The notes under the pieces were generated by a model, which had not been told where the DNA came from, did not search any database, and saw only the letters and a program-made list of their open reading frames with translations. 64,000 bases of DNA from Crystallibacter sulfonylureivorans_A (GTDB lineage: Bacteria; Actinomycetota; Actinomycetes; Actinomycetales; Micrococcaceae): NCBI RefSeq assembly GCF_047607445.1, contig NZ_JBLKRT010000002.1:1-64000 (forward strand), written 5' to 3'. The position numbers and the translations under genes were made by a program. Below, one piece after another: positions 1 through 8,543 of this stretch (its first letter is position 1; every line of letters starts with the position of its first letter).

Positions 1-25
1 GCCCGGGCCCTGTCGAGAGGGGGGG

Positions 26-53
26 GGGGGACCAAGAAGTTTCTTGGTCCCCC
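26..53. terminator. Hairpin downstream of the cupin gene
   Basis: Five G plus ACCAAGAA (26-38) pair with TTCTTGGT plus five C (41-53), giving a near-perfect stem just past the stop of the minus-strand cupin gene. There is no clear T run. The G arm is part of a run of 12 G at 19-30, whose exact length is prone to sequencing error. Confidence 0.5.
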
Positions 54-89
54 ACCCATTCCGCTGCGCGAACGCCGAGAGGCCAGCCC

Positions 90-416
90 CTACTTCAGCT
101 CGATTTCCACAAAGGCCACTTCGGCGTCGGTTTCGTTGACCACGTTGTGCTCGCTGCCGGCCTCTCGGGTGTAGGAGGCCCCGATGGCCAGCGGGTTGGT
201 CGAGGCGTCTGCTCGCGTCTCAACGGTCAGCTCGCCGCCGGTGATCGGCACGACGACGTAATCAACCGGGTGCACGTGCCAGCCGGTCTCCGTCCCCGGC
301 GGGAAACGCCACTCGGTGACCGTGACACGCTCATTGTCGATCTGCACTGTTGCCACAGCGCTGCTGCGTACCACGTCCTCGGCCGTGCCGACGCGATCGT
401 TGGAGTTCATGCTCAA
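90..416 (-). CDS. Small single-domain cupin protein
   Basis: A protein of about 108 residues made almost entirely of one cupin barrel. The metal-site motif is visible as a glycine-rich stretch followed by HxH (WHVHP) and, about 40 residues later, an EH pair before VVNET, typical of small RmlC-like cupins. No signal peptide or membrane segment is seen. Three starts are possible; I prefer the TTG at 416 because AAGGAAG lies 8 bases upstream, while the ATG at 410 leaves a 14-base gap. It is divergent from an MHS transporter gene, so a role in the same unknown catabolic function is possible. The substrate cannot be read from the sequence. Confidence 0.8.
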   Translation of the reverse strand: MSMNSNDRVGTAEDVVRSSAVATVQIDNERVTVTEWRFPPGTETGWHVHPVDYVVVPITGGELTVETRADASTNPLAIGASYTREAGSEHNVVNETDAEVAFVEIELK

Positions 417-555
417 AACCAAGTCTTCCTTTCGTAGATGTCCTTCGACCAGCCTCTCGTCAAGGGCTTCGCCCGTTGATATCCACGGTGGACAATCCGC
501 CTCCCGGTTTGTCCCGGACGTACAGGCACTAATCCGTAATGCACCGCATAGGGTT

Positions 556-570
556 CACATGATCAATGTG
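556..570. promoter_or_regulatory. Inverted repeat between cupin and MHS transporter genes
   Basis: CACAT-GATCA-ATGTG is a 15-base inverted repeat in the divergent intergenic region 417-632, about 60 bases upstream of the transporter start. A shorter one (TCCAC-G-GTGGA) lies at 482-492. Either could be an operator, for example for the MarR protein encoded at 2208. This is inference from symmetry only. Confidence 0.35.
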
Positions 571-632
571 TCCCGTGCCACTATCTTTCCCGGAGTCCAC
601 CCAAGATGCAGTGGCGTTATGCAAGGAGAAAT

Positions 633-1964
633 ATGCAAAACCTTCAGTCTCCCTCGATGACGGAGAAAGCCGTGGCGCCCCCACAATCCTCCGCCAAGAA
701 AGTCGCCATTGCCAGCTTCATCGGCACCAGCATCGAGTGGTACGACTTCTTTCTCTACGGGACCGCATCTGCCCTGGTCTTCGGCCAACTCTTCTTCCCG
801 TCCGGCGATCCGCTGATCGGCACCCTGCTGGCTTTCGGTTCGTTCGGCGTGGGCTTCGCCGCCCGTCCGATCGGCGGCGCCATCTTCGGAAACCTGGCCG
901 ACAAGATGGGCCGCAAGAAGATTCTCGTGGTGACCCTCTTGATCATGGGGCTGGCCACCACCGCCATCGGGTTCCTTCCCACTTACGACGAAATCGGCAT
1001 CCTGGCTCCCATCCTGTTGGTGCTCCTGCGCCTGATCCAGGGATTTGGCGTCGGCGGCGAATGGGGCGCCGCCGTCATGATGGCCGTCGAACACGCTCCG
1101 AAGACCAAGAAGGGGTTCTTCGGCTCGGTGCCGCAGATGGGTGTTCCGGTGGGGACCATCCTGTCCACCGGGGCCTTCGCCCTCTTGACCTTGTTGCCGA
1201 ACGAGGACTTCCTCAGCTGGGGCTGGCGCATCCCCTTCATCGCCAGCATCGTCATGGTCATCGTCGGCCTGGTCATCCGCTTCACCCTTTCGGAATCACC
1301 GGAATTCCAGCAGGCCGTCACCACGGGAACCGTCGAGAAGATGCCGGTCAAGACTGCCATTAAGGACCACTGGCGGGAAATCCTTTACGCGGGCGGCATC
1401 CGTTTCTCCGAGAACTCGGTGTTCTACGTGGTCACCGTTTTCGCCATCACCTACGGCGTCGACGCGCTGGGGCTCGAGCGCGGTTCCATCCTCAACGCGG
1501 TGCTGATTTGTTCCGCGGTCGAGCTCCTGCTCATCCCCCTGTTTGGCTCCTGGTCGGAGCGGATCGGGCACCGACGGCTCTTCCTCGGTGCTGCCATGGC
1601 TTCCGTGGCGGTCGCCTTCCCGTTCTTCCTGCTCTTCAACACGGGCAACTTCATCGTCATTGCCGTGGCCATGTCGATCACGATTGGCATCGCCTGCGCC
1701 ATGTTTGCCTTGGAGCCGGCCGTGATGGGTGCTCTCTTCCCGGTCGAAGTACGGACCAGCGCAGTGTCCATCGGCTACCAGTTGGCAGCCGTCCTGGCCG
1801 GCGGCCTCTCGCCCTTCATCGCCACCGGCCTGTACGCGTGGTCCGGCCGCCAGTGGTGGCCCATCGCAGCGTACTTGTCGGTCATGGGCCTGATCACCCT
1901 GCTCGCCACCCACATGGCGACGAAGTCCGCAAAAACAGCCCAGAAGCAGGTGGCTGCTTCCTGA
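633..1964 (+). CDS. MHS-family major facilitator transporter
   Basis: A 443-residue, 12-helix permease of the metabolite:H+ symporter (MHS) subfamily, whose members carry organic acids, betaines or aromatic acids across the inner membrane. The hallmark N-terminal motif GTSIEWYDFFLYG is followed by a loop 2-3 signature (DKMGRKK) and the GVGGEWG motif in helix 4. The ATG at 633 is chosen because AAGGAG precedes it closely; an ATG at 606 would extend the N-terminus into a segment without support, and an ATG at 657 is also possible. A hairpin follows the stop and a MarR gene lies downstream on the same strand. The substrate is unknown. Confidence 0.92.
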   Translation: MQNLQSPSMTEKAVAPPQSSAKKVAIASFIGTSIEWYDFFLYGTASALVFGQLFFPSGDPLIGTLLAFGSFGVGFAARPIGGAIFGNLADKMGRKKILVVTLLIMGLATTAIGFLPTYDEIGILAPILLVLLRLIQGFGVGGEWGAAVMMAVEHAPKTKKGFFGSVPQMGVPVGTILSTGAFALLTLLPNEDFLSWGWRIPFIASIVMVIVGLVIRFTLSESPEFQQAVTTGTVEKMPVKTAIKDHWREILYAGGIRFSENSVFYVVTVFAITYGVDALGLERGSILNAVLICSAVELLLIPLFGSWSERIGHRRLFLGAAMASVAVAFPFFLLFNTGNFIVIAVAMSITIGIACAMFALEPAVMGALFPVEVRTSAVSIGYQLAAVLAGGLSPFIATGLYAWSGRQWWPIAAYLSVMGLITLLATHMATKSAKTAQKQVAAS

Positions 1965-1986
1965 TCCGGCTGCGGATGGGGTCCGG

Positions 1987-2023
1987 GGGTGAGCAACATG
2001 GCGCACGACGCCGTTGCTCACCC
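1987..2023 (+). terminator. Stem-loop after the MHS transporter gene
   Basis: GGGTGAGCAAC (1987-1997) is exactly complementary to GTTGCTCACCC (2013-2023), an 11-bp stem with a 15-base loop 22 bases after the transporter stop. It covers the ATG that would give the following MarR gene a long N-terminal extension, which argues against that start. Confidence 0.65.
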
Positions 2024-2207
2024 TCGGGCCCCGATGCCACTTCCCGGGACGTTGGTTCCGCGGAGGCCCATCTACGTCGTCCGTTACGCGGCAACTTGCA
2101 GTGTCGCAATGACGATGATCAACTGTTCGGAGAGCAGGACTGGAAGTGACCTTCGTCGCAACGGCTCAGTCCTTCCCTCACCCGCTTCACCACCACGGGA
2201 GGTCCAC

Positions 2208-2678
2208 TTGACGCACGCAGCCCACGAAGATCACAAGACCGGAATCACCGCCTTGTTGTCAGCCTCCTACCATTTCATGATGGGGCGGATCATCGATGAC
2301 CTTGCCGCTGCCGGACATAGTGACCTGTCCAAGACGCAGCTGCACCTCCTGTCGAGGATTGACGGGGACGGCATGACCGTCGGCGATCTGGCTACGCGGG
2401 TCCAGATTCCGCTCCAGATCGTGAACAACCTCGTTCAGATGATGACCGAGAACGATTACCTCGCCACCGAGCGCGTCGGCGACGACATCCAGGCCACCTC
2501 GGTGCAGGTCGCCGATCGAGGCCACGCAGCCCGGAGGATCATCATCGAATCCCAGCAGGCAGTCGAGCGCGACTGGGCCACCGCCCTCGGCGAAGAGTCC
2601 TACGAGTCCCTCCGCGGCCGCCTCCGCGACCTCTTCGACTCCACAACGCACCGCCAGCCGGCGAAGACCCACAAGTAG
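2208..2678 (+). CDS. MarR-family transcriptional regulator
   Basis: About 156 residues with the winged-helix layout of MarR: an N-terminal dimerisation helix, then LSKTQLHLLSRI, a recognition-helix region (GDLATRVQIPLQIVNNLVQMM), a wing, and a long C-terminal helix. The TTG at 2208 is the best start because GGGAGG precedes it by 4 bases; upstream in-frame codons translate a proline/arginine-rich stretch that overlaps the terminator of the preceding gene. MarR proteins usually bind as dimers near their own or adjacent promoters and respond to small phenolic or acidic ligands. It may control the nearby MHS transporter gene or the converging aldehyde dehydrogenase operon; neither is shown. Confidence 0.85.
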   Translation: MTHAAHEDHKTGITALLSASYHFMMGRIIDDLAAAGHSDLSKTQLHLLSRIDGDGMTVGDLATRVQIPLQIVNNLVQMMTENDYLATERVGDDIQATSVQVADRGHAARRIIIESQQAVERDWATALGEESYESLRGRLRDLFDSTTHRQPAKTHK

Positions 2679-2767
2679 AGGAATTCCACCACGGAGACCT
2701 CGTCAGGCCTCGGATCCCTGCCCGGACATCCGTGCTGGAGTACGTTACTAGACTTGGAACCAACTCA

Positions 2768-2805
2768 GAGCGGGACCGCCTTCCCTAAGGGAGGCGGTCC
2801 CGCTC
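2768..2805. terminator. Bidirectional terminator hairpin
   Basis: GAGCGGGACCGCCT (2768-2781) pairs perfectly with AGGCGGTCCCGCTC (2792-2805), a 14-bp stem with a 10-base loop, followed by CGTTT. It lies between the converging MarR and aldehyde dehydrogenase genes. The rest of 2679-2970 shows no gene. Confidence 0.85.
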
Positions 2806-2970
2806 CGTTTACGTCTAGTTTGCTCTGAGGCGGCTGCTCGCGGCAGTGCATCACCGCTGCGTGCACGGTATTGAGCTGGCGATATCCGGAACCTGATGCT
2901 GACGGTGAAGCGGCCCCAGATAGCTACACTCTGGGACCGCCTCGCATGATGTTCGACCGTTAACTACGCT

Positions 2971-4329
2971 TTAGAGCCGGACGACCTTCTTATTCATGAA
3001 CTCGTCCATACCGAGCGGACCAAGTTCGCGACCCACGCCCGAGCGCTTGATACCGCCGAACGGCAGGTCGGCTTGTGATCCACCCGCTTGGTTGATGTAG
3101 ACCATGCCGGCCTCGATCTGGTCACCAACTCGGCGGGCCCGTTCGGGGTCAGCGCTGAAGACGCCGGAACCGAGACCGAATTCCGTATCGTTGGCCAGCT
3201 CTACGGCCTCCTCCTCGCTCGAAGCTCGGAAGACAATAGCGGCCGGGCCGAACACTTCCTCATGGTATGCGGCCATCTCGGAAGTGACGTCGGTGAGCAC
3301 CGCGGGCTGGACATAAGCACCCGGGCGGTCGATCCTGTATCCGCCGGTACGCAAGGTAGCTCCCTGTTCCACGGCTTCCTCGATCTGGCGTACAACCTCG
3401 TCTGCAGCACTTACCGAGGACAGCGGTGCCAGGGTGGTCGACGGATCGCTGGGGTCACCAGGGGCAAAGGCCGCCATCTTCTCCGTCAGCTTTTCGACGA
3501 ACTCATCGTAAATGTCGGCCATAACAATCATGCGCTTGGGCGCATTGCAAGCCTGGCCCATGTTCCCCATGCGCGACGCCACCGCGATATTCACGGTCTT
3601 GTCCAGATCGTCGGAGTCGAGAATGACCATTGGATCCGAGCCGCCCAGTTCAAGGACAACCTTCTTGAGGTTCCGGCCGGCTTCGGCCGCCACGGCGGAA
3701 CCCGCACGTTCGCTGCCTGTCAGTGAGACGCCCTGGATGCGCTTGTCGGCCAATGCGGAAGCGATCTGCTGGTTGCTGGCGTAGATATTGATGTAGGCGT
3801 CCTCGGGCACTCCTGCTTCGCGGAGCACCGACACAATCGCAGCTGCGGATTTCGGGCAGTTGGAGGCGTGCTTGAGCAGAATGGTGTTGCCCAGCATCAG
3901 GTTCGGTGCCACGAAACGCGCCACTTGGTAGTACGGGTAGTTCCACGGCATGATGCCCAGGATCACCCCAACAGGCCGCTTTTGGATCACGGCGTTGCCA
4001 CCCTGGATTTCCAGCGGTTCATCGGCCATCAAAGTCTGGCCGTTCTGCGCGTAGTAGCTGAAGATTTCGAAGACAGTGCCGAGCTCGCCCTTGCTTTCTT
4101 CGATCCGCTTGCCCATCTCCTGGGTAATGATCGCGGCCAACTCGTCCGTTCGTTCCTTGAAGACTTCGGCCACCCGCTGGACGATCTTGGCGCGGGTTTC
4201 TACCGGGGTTTCTTTCCAGGACAGGTAACCCCGATGCGCCTGCTCGATGGCTTCTGCGATCTGCACATCAGTGGCGGTGGGGAATTCTTCGATGACCGTG
4301 CCGGTGGCAGGGTTCGTAACTTTGTACAC
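2971..4329 (-). CDS. NAD(P)-dependent aldehyde dehydrogenase (succinate-semialdehyde dehydrogenase-like)
   Basis: A 452-residue aldehyde dehydrogenase that oxidises an aldehyde to the acid in the cytosol. Visible landmarks are PWNYP with the oxyanion Asn at 130, cofactor Lys153, the glutamate in LELGG (Glu227) and the catalytic cysteine in GQACNAPKR (Cys261). The compact length and the absence of an N-terminal extension fit the short succinate-semialdehyde dehydrogenase-like branch. The start is GTG. It is the last gene of an eight-gene minus-strand operon (BMP-type ABC importer, deaminase, VOC, FAH), 47 bases after the FAH gene, so it probably oxidises a semialdehyde produced by those enzymes. 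The exact substrate is unknown. Confidence 0.93.
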   Translation of the reverse strand: MYKVTNPATGTVIEEFPTATDVQIAEAIEQAHRGYLSWKETPVETRAKIVQRVAEVFKERTDELAAIITQEMGKRIEESKGELGTVFEIFSYYAQNGQTLMADEPLEIQGGNAVIQKRPVGVILGIMPWNYPYYQVARFVAPNLMLGNTILLKHASNCPKSAAAIVSVLREAGVPEDAYINIYASNQQIASALADKRIQGVSLTGSERAGSAVAAEAGRNLKKVVLELGGSDPMVILDSDDLDKTVNIAVASRMGNMGQACNAPKRMIVMADIYDEFVEKLTEKMAAFAPGDPSDPSTTLAPLSSVSAADEVVRQIEEAVEQGATLRTGGYRIDRPGAYVQPAVLTDVTSEMAAYHEEVFGPAAIVFRASSEEEAVELANDTEFGLGSGVFSADPERARRVGDQIEAGMVYINQAGGSQADLPFGGIKRSGVGRELGPLGMDEFMNKKVVRL

Positions 4330-4376
4330 GAGGTCTCGCTTTCGTTGTCGTGTTCGTTAGGGAAGAAGGTAAAGGT

Positions 4377-5540
4377 TCAGAGGAGAGAACGTTGACGCAG
4401 GTTTTGGATCAGCGCCCAGATACCGAACTCCCAGCGGGGCGCAGTTTCCGAGTGCTCTACCTTGTTGATCAGCGCGCCCAGACGTGGATTCGAAATACTG
4501 ACGGTATCGCCAAGTTCATGGGTGAATCCTGCACCGGGCGCTTTTCGATCCTGGGTCGGCGCGAACAGGGTGCCGGTAAACAAGACGAAGCCGTCGGGAT
4601 ACTGGTGGTGGTCGCCGTAGGCATGTTCGATGAGGCTGGCAGGATCCCGGCTGATGTTCTTCATCGAGCTCTGTCCGTCGAGCGTGAATCCGTCCGGCCC
4701 CTCCACCCGCAGGCTGATGTCGAGTTCCCGCACGTCGTCCATTCCGAACGAATCGTCGAAGAGTCGGATGAACGGTCCGATCGCGCAGGAAGCGTTGTTG
4801 TCCTTGGCCTCGGTCAGCAGCAGTGCGCTGCGTCCTTCGAAGTCGCGAAGGTTAACATCGTTGCCCAAGGCCGCGCCCAATGCAGTGCCGTCGGAGCGCA
4901 CGGCCAACACCACTTCCGGTTCGGGGTTGTTCCACGTGGACCGCGACAGCACGCCAATCGACTCACCGGTGCCGACCGATGAGAGCACCGGGGCCTTCGT
5001 GAAGATCTCCGGGTCTGGTCCAATGCCCACTTCCAGGTATTGGGACCACAGACCTTCTGCTTTGAGGATCTCCTTGACCCGCGCCGCTTCCTCCGTGCCT
5101 GGCTGCACGCTGGAGATGGCGCCGCCGATGGCATCGGCCAGCTGGTCGCGGATGGCTGCCGCCTGGCTGGCGTCCCCCTTGGCCCTTTCTTCGATGACGC
5201 GTTCCAGCATGCTCTCCACGAAGGTCACGCCGGCGGCCTTCACGACCTGCAGATCGATCGGTGCAAGGAGCCGCGGCTTGGACATGTCGGCGTCGACAGT
5301 GGCGGCGATGACGTCAGCCAATGCCCATCGGGGCCGGTTTTCCAGGTCCTTAACAACAGAGAGCAAGTCGGCGCGCTCGAACAGGGATGAGACCGTCGGC
5401 TCGATGCCGGTGATGTCAACAACGTCCGTTCCATCGACGACGACGACGCACGGCCCGTTGGCTTCCGGATCAAAGATTCGGCCAACAAGGGTGGCATTCT
5501 CCGCGTCGAGTGGCAGGAGATCGGATAGAGAAATGTTCAC
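4377..5540 (-). CDS. Fumarylacetoacetate hydrolase (FAH) family protein
   Basis: A protein of about 387 residues whose C-terminal two thirds is an FAH-fold domain, a metal-dependent fold that hydrolyses C-C bonds, or decarboxylates or dehydrates keto acids and sugar acids. The segment VGIGPDPEIFTK...NNPEPEVVLAV contains the characteristic glutamates, and the C-terminus has GDTVSISNP. The GTG at 5540 has GGAAAG upstream; a longer reading into 5666 would overlap the VOC gene and has a proline-rich start. FAH proteins of this long type often sit beside semialdehyde dehydrogenases in sugar-acid catabolic clusters, and here two aldehyde dehydrogenases are nearby (2971 and 13998). The reaction is therefore inferred only at class level. 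Confidence 0.85.
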   Translation of the reverse strand: MNISLSDLLPLDAENATLVGRIFDPEANGPCVVVVDGTDVVDITGIEPTVSSLFERADLLSVVKDLENRPRWALADVIAATVDADMSKPRLLAPIDLQVVKAAGVTFVESMLERVIEERAKGDASQAAAIRDQLADAIGGAISSVQPGTEEAARVKEILKAEGLWSQYLEVGIGPDPEIFTKAPVLSSVGTGESIGVLSRSTWNNPEPEVVLAVRSDGTALGAALGNDVNLRDFEGRSALLLTEAKDNNASCAIGPFIRLFDDSFGMDDVRELDISLRVEGPDGFTLDGQSSMKNISRDPASLIEHAYGDHHQYPDGFVLFTGTLFAPTQDRKAPGAGFTHELGDTVSISNPRLGALINKVEHSETAPRWEFGIWALIQNLRQRSLL

Positions 5541-5568
5541 GTTTACTTTCCAGTCGTTGGGTGCCGGG

Positions 5569-6012
5569 TCAGGAAGCGGCGGCGGCGGTAGCAGAATCAA
5601 CGGCGCCGGGCTCTCCGCCCTCATACCATGCGAAAAATTCCCAGAGTTCGCCGCACGGGCCCGCAAAGTAGAGGCACCGCGCGTTCCAGGGGTAGTCCTC
5701 AGGTTGGGAGTAAACCTCCACGCCGCGAGCGGTGAGGTCCGAGTACATCGAATCGATCGCCGCTGGTGAATCGAGCTTCACCGCGAGCATCACTCCATGC
5801 CCGGACGGATCGGTCATTTGGGACGGCACACCGGTTGTCTCGGTGATTTTTCCAGCCTCCCAAAGGGCGAGGATGACACCGGGGCCAGCGAAGTCAGCGA
5901 ATCCCGGCATCCGATGCTTGAGGGTGTAGCCGAGTTTCTCGGTGTAGAACGCAATCGATGCGTCCAGATCGCGGGTAATCAGGCAGATGTCTGTAATCGT
6001 TGGCTTTTCCAT
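5569..6012 (-). CDS. VOC (glyoxalase/extradiol dioxygenase) superfamily protein
   Basis: A 147-residue protein with two beta-alpha-beta-beta-beta units. The first begins ITDICLITRDLDASIAFYTEKLGY, and the second contains the CGELWEFF strand with a candidate metal-binding Glu. A Ser/Ala-rich tail ends the protein. Members bind a divalent metal and act as glyoxalases, dioxygenases, epimerases or resistance proteins. Its ATG overlaps the stop of the upstream deaminase gene (TAATG), so the two are translationally coupled. A role in processing the operon substrate is likely; the specific reaction is not evident. Confidence 0.85.
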   Translation of the reverse strand: MEKPTITDICLITRDLDASIAFYTEKLGYTLKHRMPGFADFAGPGVILALWEAGKITETTGVPSQMTDPSGHGVMLAVKLDSPAAIDSMYSDLTARGVEVYSQPEDYPWNARCLYFAGPCGELWEFFAWYEGGEPGAVDSATAAAAS

Positions 6013-6461
6013 TATTTTCTTTCACTCGTCGGGTCTCCGACCGTCCAGCTGTTCTCATGCGGGAACATCCACGGCTCGGGCATTAGGGTCTTGGAGGGCA
6101 CCTTGCGTACGGTCCCGCGCAGGTCGATGATGACGTCGGCATCGGGGCAGTAGGTACCCATGAGTTCCCGGCAGACGCCGCACGGGTTGGTGACCACCAC
6201 TCGGCCGGCGCTGTCTTTGCAGACGGCAACCACTTGGGTGATGTCTGCGTCGGCCGCCATCTGTGCGTTGGCGATGGCCGAGGACTCGGCACAGACATTC
6301 ACGCGGCGGGAGCCGATGTGCAGGCCCAGATAGACGGCTCCGGTACTGGTCCGCACGGCGGCCGCCACCTGATGCCGCTCGCCGTGATGGGCCTTCGTCA
6401 GCATGGCCTTGGCCTGTTCGAAGAGGTCGACGTCGGTCGCGGTCAGGGATTCGTCGTTCAT
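6012..6461 (-). CDS. Cytidine deaminase-like zinc enzyme
   Basis: A 149-residue member of the cytidine deaminase fold, short tetrameric type. The zinc ligands and proton shuttle are visible as CAES (Cys and catalytic Glu) and PCGVCRE (two Cys). Such enzymes hydrolytically deaminate cytidine or related aminopyrimidine compounds; blasticidin-S deaminases share this size and motif arrangement. It sits between an ABC transporter of the BMP/nucleoside class and VOC/FAH/aldehyde dehydrogenase genes. A nucleoside or amino-heterocycle substrate would suit the transporter, but the downstream enzymes are not those of pyrimidine salvage, so the true substrate may be unusual. Confidence 0.88.
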   Translation of the reverse strand: MNDESLTATDVDLFEQAKAMLTKAHHGERHQVAAAVRTSTGAVYLGLHIGSRRVNVCAESSAIANAQMAADADITQVVAVCKDSAGRVVVTNPCGVCRELMGTYCPDADVIIDLRGTVRKVPSKTLMPEPWMFPHENSWTVGDPTSERK

Positions 6462-6464
6462 GAT

Positions 6465-7385
6465 TCAGTCCTCCAGCGCCGGGGTTGCAATTCGGATACC
6501 GCCGTCCTTGGCGGTTCGGGCCAGGATGATGAGGCCGGCGAATGCGACCACGTAGGGGATCATCTGGGCGAATTGGGGTGGCATCACGGAGGCGTTCACT
6601 TGCACCGCCACTGCAGACGAAAGACCGAAGCCAACCGACATGAGGGCCAGCAGCAGCACCTTGCCGCGGCAGAAGATGACGGCTGCCAAGGCAACGAATC
6701 CAAGACCGCTGGTCATGCCTTCGGTGAAAAGGGTGAGCTGGCCCATGCTCAACTGCACCCCGGCCAGGCCGCACAGCGCGAAGCACCAGACTTGGGCGAG
6801 AATCCGCATCCGCGTGACGTTGCCGCCTGCCGCGGTCAAGGCAGCCGGATGCTCGCCTGCTGCCTTCAAGTGACGGACCAGGACCGTGTAGCGGACCGCG
6901 AGCGCGGCGGCAACGATAATCGCCCAACTGACGTAGGTCAGGATTGAATGACCTGACAGGACTGCACCCAGCAACGGGATACCGTCGATGCCAGGGATGT
7001 TGACCGACGCCATGGCGGGGATTCGATCGTCGCTCAGCGTCCCCTTGACGCCGAACAACGACCTCAACAGATAGACCGTCGCGCCCGCGGCGAACACGTT
7101 CAAGACAATGCCGGCCACAAACACATTCACCCGCAAATAGGTGATGAGGTAACCGAACGCGGCTCCGCAGGCCGCCCCGATGAGGACGGTGAGTCCCACT
7201 GCTGCAAACCCGGATTCCGTGGACATACCAATGACGACGCCGGAGAAGGCACCGAAGAGCATGGCTCCTTCGAGTCCGACGTTCAGGTCCTTGGTCCAGG
7301 CGGTGGGAAGACAGGCCAGTGCAGCGAGCAGGATCGGTGTGGTGAACCGAATCCCCGAAGCGAGAAAGGCATCAATCCAATCCAT
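6465..7385 (-). CDS. ABC transporter permease, BMP-linked (nucleoside/simple sugar type)
   Basis: A 306-residue, highly hydrophobic membrane protein of the BPD_transp_2 family, with about eight to nine helices and the conserved NVGLEGAMLFGAFSGV segment near the N-terminus. It forms the shorter of the two permease subunits of an importer whose other parts are the genes at 7389, 8540 and 10083. The NxGxEG signature is shared with the other permease and is typical of transporters that use BMP-family lipoproteins, many of which import nucleosides. It is separated from the partner permease gene by 3 bases. Confidence 0.92.
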   Translation of the reverse strand: MDWIDAFLASGIRFTTPILLAALACLPTAWTKDLNVGLEGAMLFGAFSGVVIGMSTESGFAAVGLTVLIGAACGAAFGYLITYLRVNVFVAGIVLNVFAAGATVYLLRSLFGVKGTLSDDRIPAMASVNIPGIDGIPLLGAVLSGHSILTYVSWAIIVAAALAVRYTVLVRHLKAAGEHPAALTAAGGNVTRMRILAQVWCFALCGLAGVQLSMGQLTLFTEGMTSGLGFVALAAVIFCRGKVLLLALMSVGFGLSSAVAVQVNASVMPPQFAQMIPYVVAFAGLIILARTAKDGGIRIATPALED

Positions 7386-7388
7386 GTC

Positions 7389-8543
7389 TCAGTGTCCTTT
7401 CAAGTGGGCGAACCGCTGCTTCAGGGCGGTAAATTGGCTGAAAATGCCGGCGCGTGCGGCGGCGGCAACGATGATGCCGGAGATCAGGACCAGCGAAAGT
7501 TCCGACGGCACCGTAGAGACCTGCTCGATGCCGCGGGCCGCGGACCTCATGATGCAGTACACGGACACCCAGATGATCGCCGGCACGGGGCGTGCCCGGC
7601 TGATCAAGGCGATCAGGACTGCGTCCCAGCCGATGCCGGTACCGATTTCGGTCCAGAAGCGGCCTTGGGACGCCGTGACCAGGAGTGCACCGCCGATGCC
7701 GCACAGGGCACCACTTGTCGCCATCGACGCGATGCGGGCTTTTTTCACGCTGATGCCCGAGGCAGCGGCAAAGTCCGGGCTCTCGCCGGTCATCCGCCAG
7801 CGGTAGCCGGTGACGGAGCGTTCGCTGAGCCACCAGGTAACGGCGCAGAGGATGACGACCACGAAGAGTGCCGAGGTCAGCTGGGTCCGCGGCATGATTT
7901 CGCCAAACATGGCGGTGTCGAACACTTCTTTGGTTGTGCCGCTTTGCCTAGCGGGATCTCGGAGCGGAGAGGTCGCCAGATAGGCGCAGAACAGCATGAT
8001 GATGTAGTTCGACAGCAGGGTGGAGAGGACTTCGTCGACCCCCCAGACTGCGCGCAGCCATCCCAGTCCCGCCGCTATGAGTCCGCCGACTACCGCCGCA
8101 AACAGCAAGCAGAGGAGCAGATGGAGGCCGCTGAGCATGGGCCCGATGTAGGCGCCGGCCAGGGCAGCTGCCATGGCACCCGCGTAGATCTGTCCTTCGG
8201 CTCCGATGTTGAACATGCCGGAGCGATACGCCAAGCAGACGCCGATCGAGGCGACGAACAAGGGCAATCCCCAGGCCAGCGTCCTGGCGATGCTTGCCGG
8301 ATTGCCTAAGGCGTAGTCGAGTCCGGCGGCCAGCGTGGAGAAGGGTTCATATCCTTGGGCGGCAATCAGTACCAAGGCCATGAGCAGTCCGGCAACAAGA
8401 ATGAACGCAGGTTGGATCAAGCGACGGGCCAGAGGCATGGCAGCTAACCGGCCGGGGGCCTTAGGCCGGCGTCGCCGGTCCTCCGGGAGGTGGCTCTTCC
8501 TCTGCGGGTCGGCCTGCTGCGCAGGAGCGGTCTGGATGTTCAT
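7389..8543 (-). CDS. ABC transporter permease, BMP-linked (nucleoside/simple sugar type)
   Basis: The longer permease subunit, 384 residues. The first 30 or so residues are hydrophilic and basic, followed by multiple membrane helices with the NIGAEGQIYAGA signature and the ISVKKARIASM cytoplasmic coupling region. It pairs with the permease encoded at 6465 and the double ATPase at 8540. Its start overlaps the ATPase stop by 4 bases (ATGA), so translation is coupled. Confidence 0.92.
   Translation of the reverse strand: MNIQTAPAQQADPQRKSHLPEDRRRRPKAPGRLAAMPLARRLIQPAFILVAGLLMALVLIAAQGYEPFSTLAAGLDYALGNPASIARTLAWGLPLFVASIGVCLAYRSGMFNIGAEGQIYAGAMAAALAGAYIGPMLSGLHLLLCLLFAAVVGGLIAAGLGWLRAVWGVDEVLSTLLSNYIIMLFCAYLATSPLRDPARQSGTTKEVFDTAMFGEIMPRTQLTSALFVVVILCAVTWWLSERSVTGYRWRMTGESPDFAAASGISVKKARIASMATSGALCGIGGALLVTASQGRFWTEIGTGIGWDAVLIALISRARPVPAIIWVSVYCIMRSAARGIEQVSTVPSELSLVLISGIIVAAAARAGIFSQFTALKQRFAHLKGH

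Noticed and set aside
19..30. Run of 12 G as a G-quadruplex or slippage switch
   Set aside because: It is one arm of the hairpin downstream of the cupin gene and a likely sequencing-error hot spot; nothing else supports a function.
1989..2207. Long N-terminus of the first MarR protein
   Set aside because: Begins in a terminator hairpin and has no MarR-like content; TTG at 2208 has a good ribosome-binding site.
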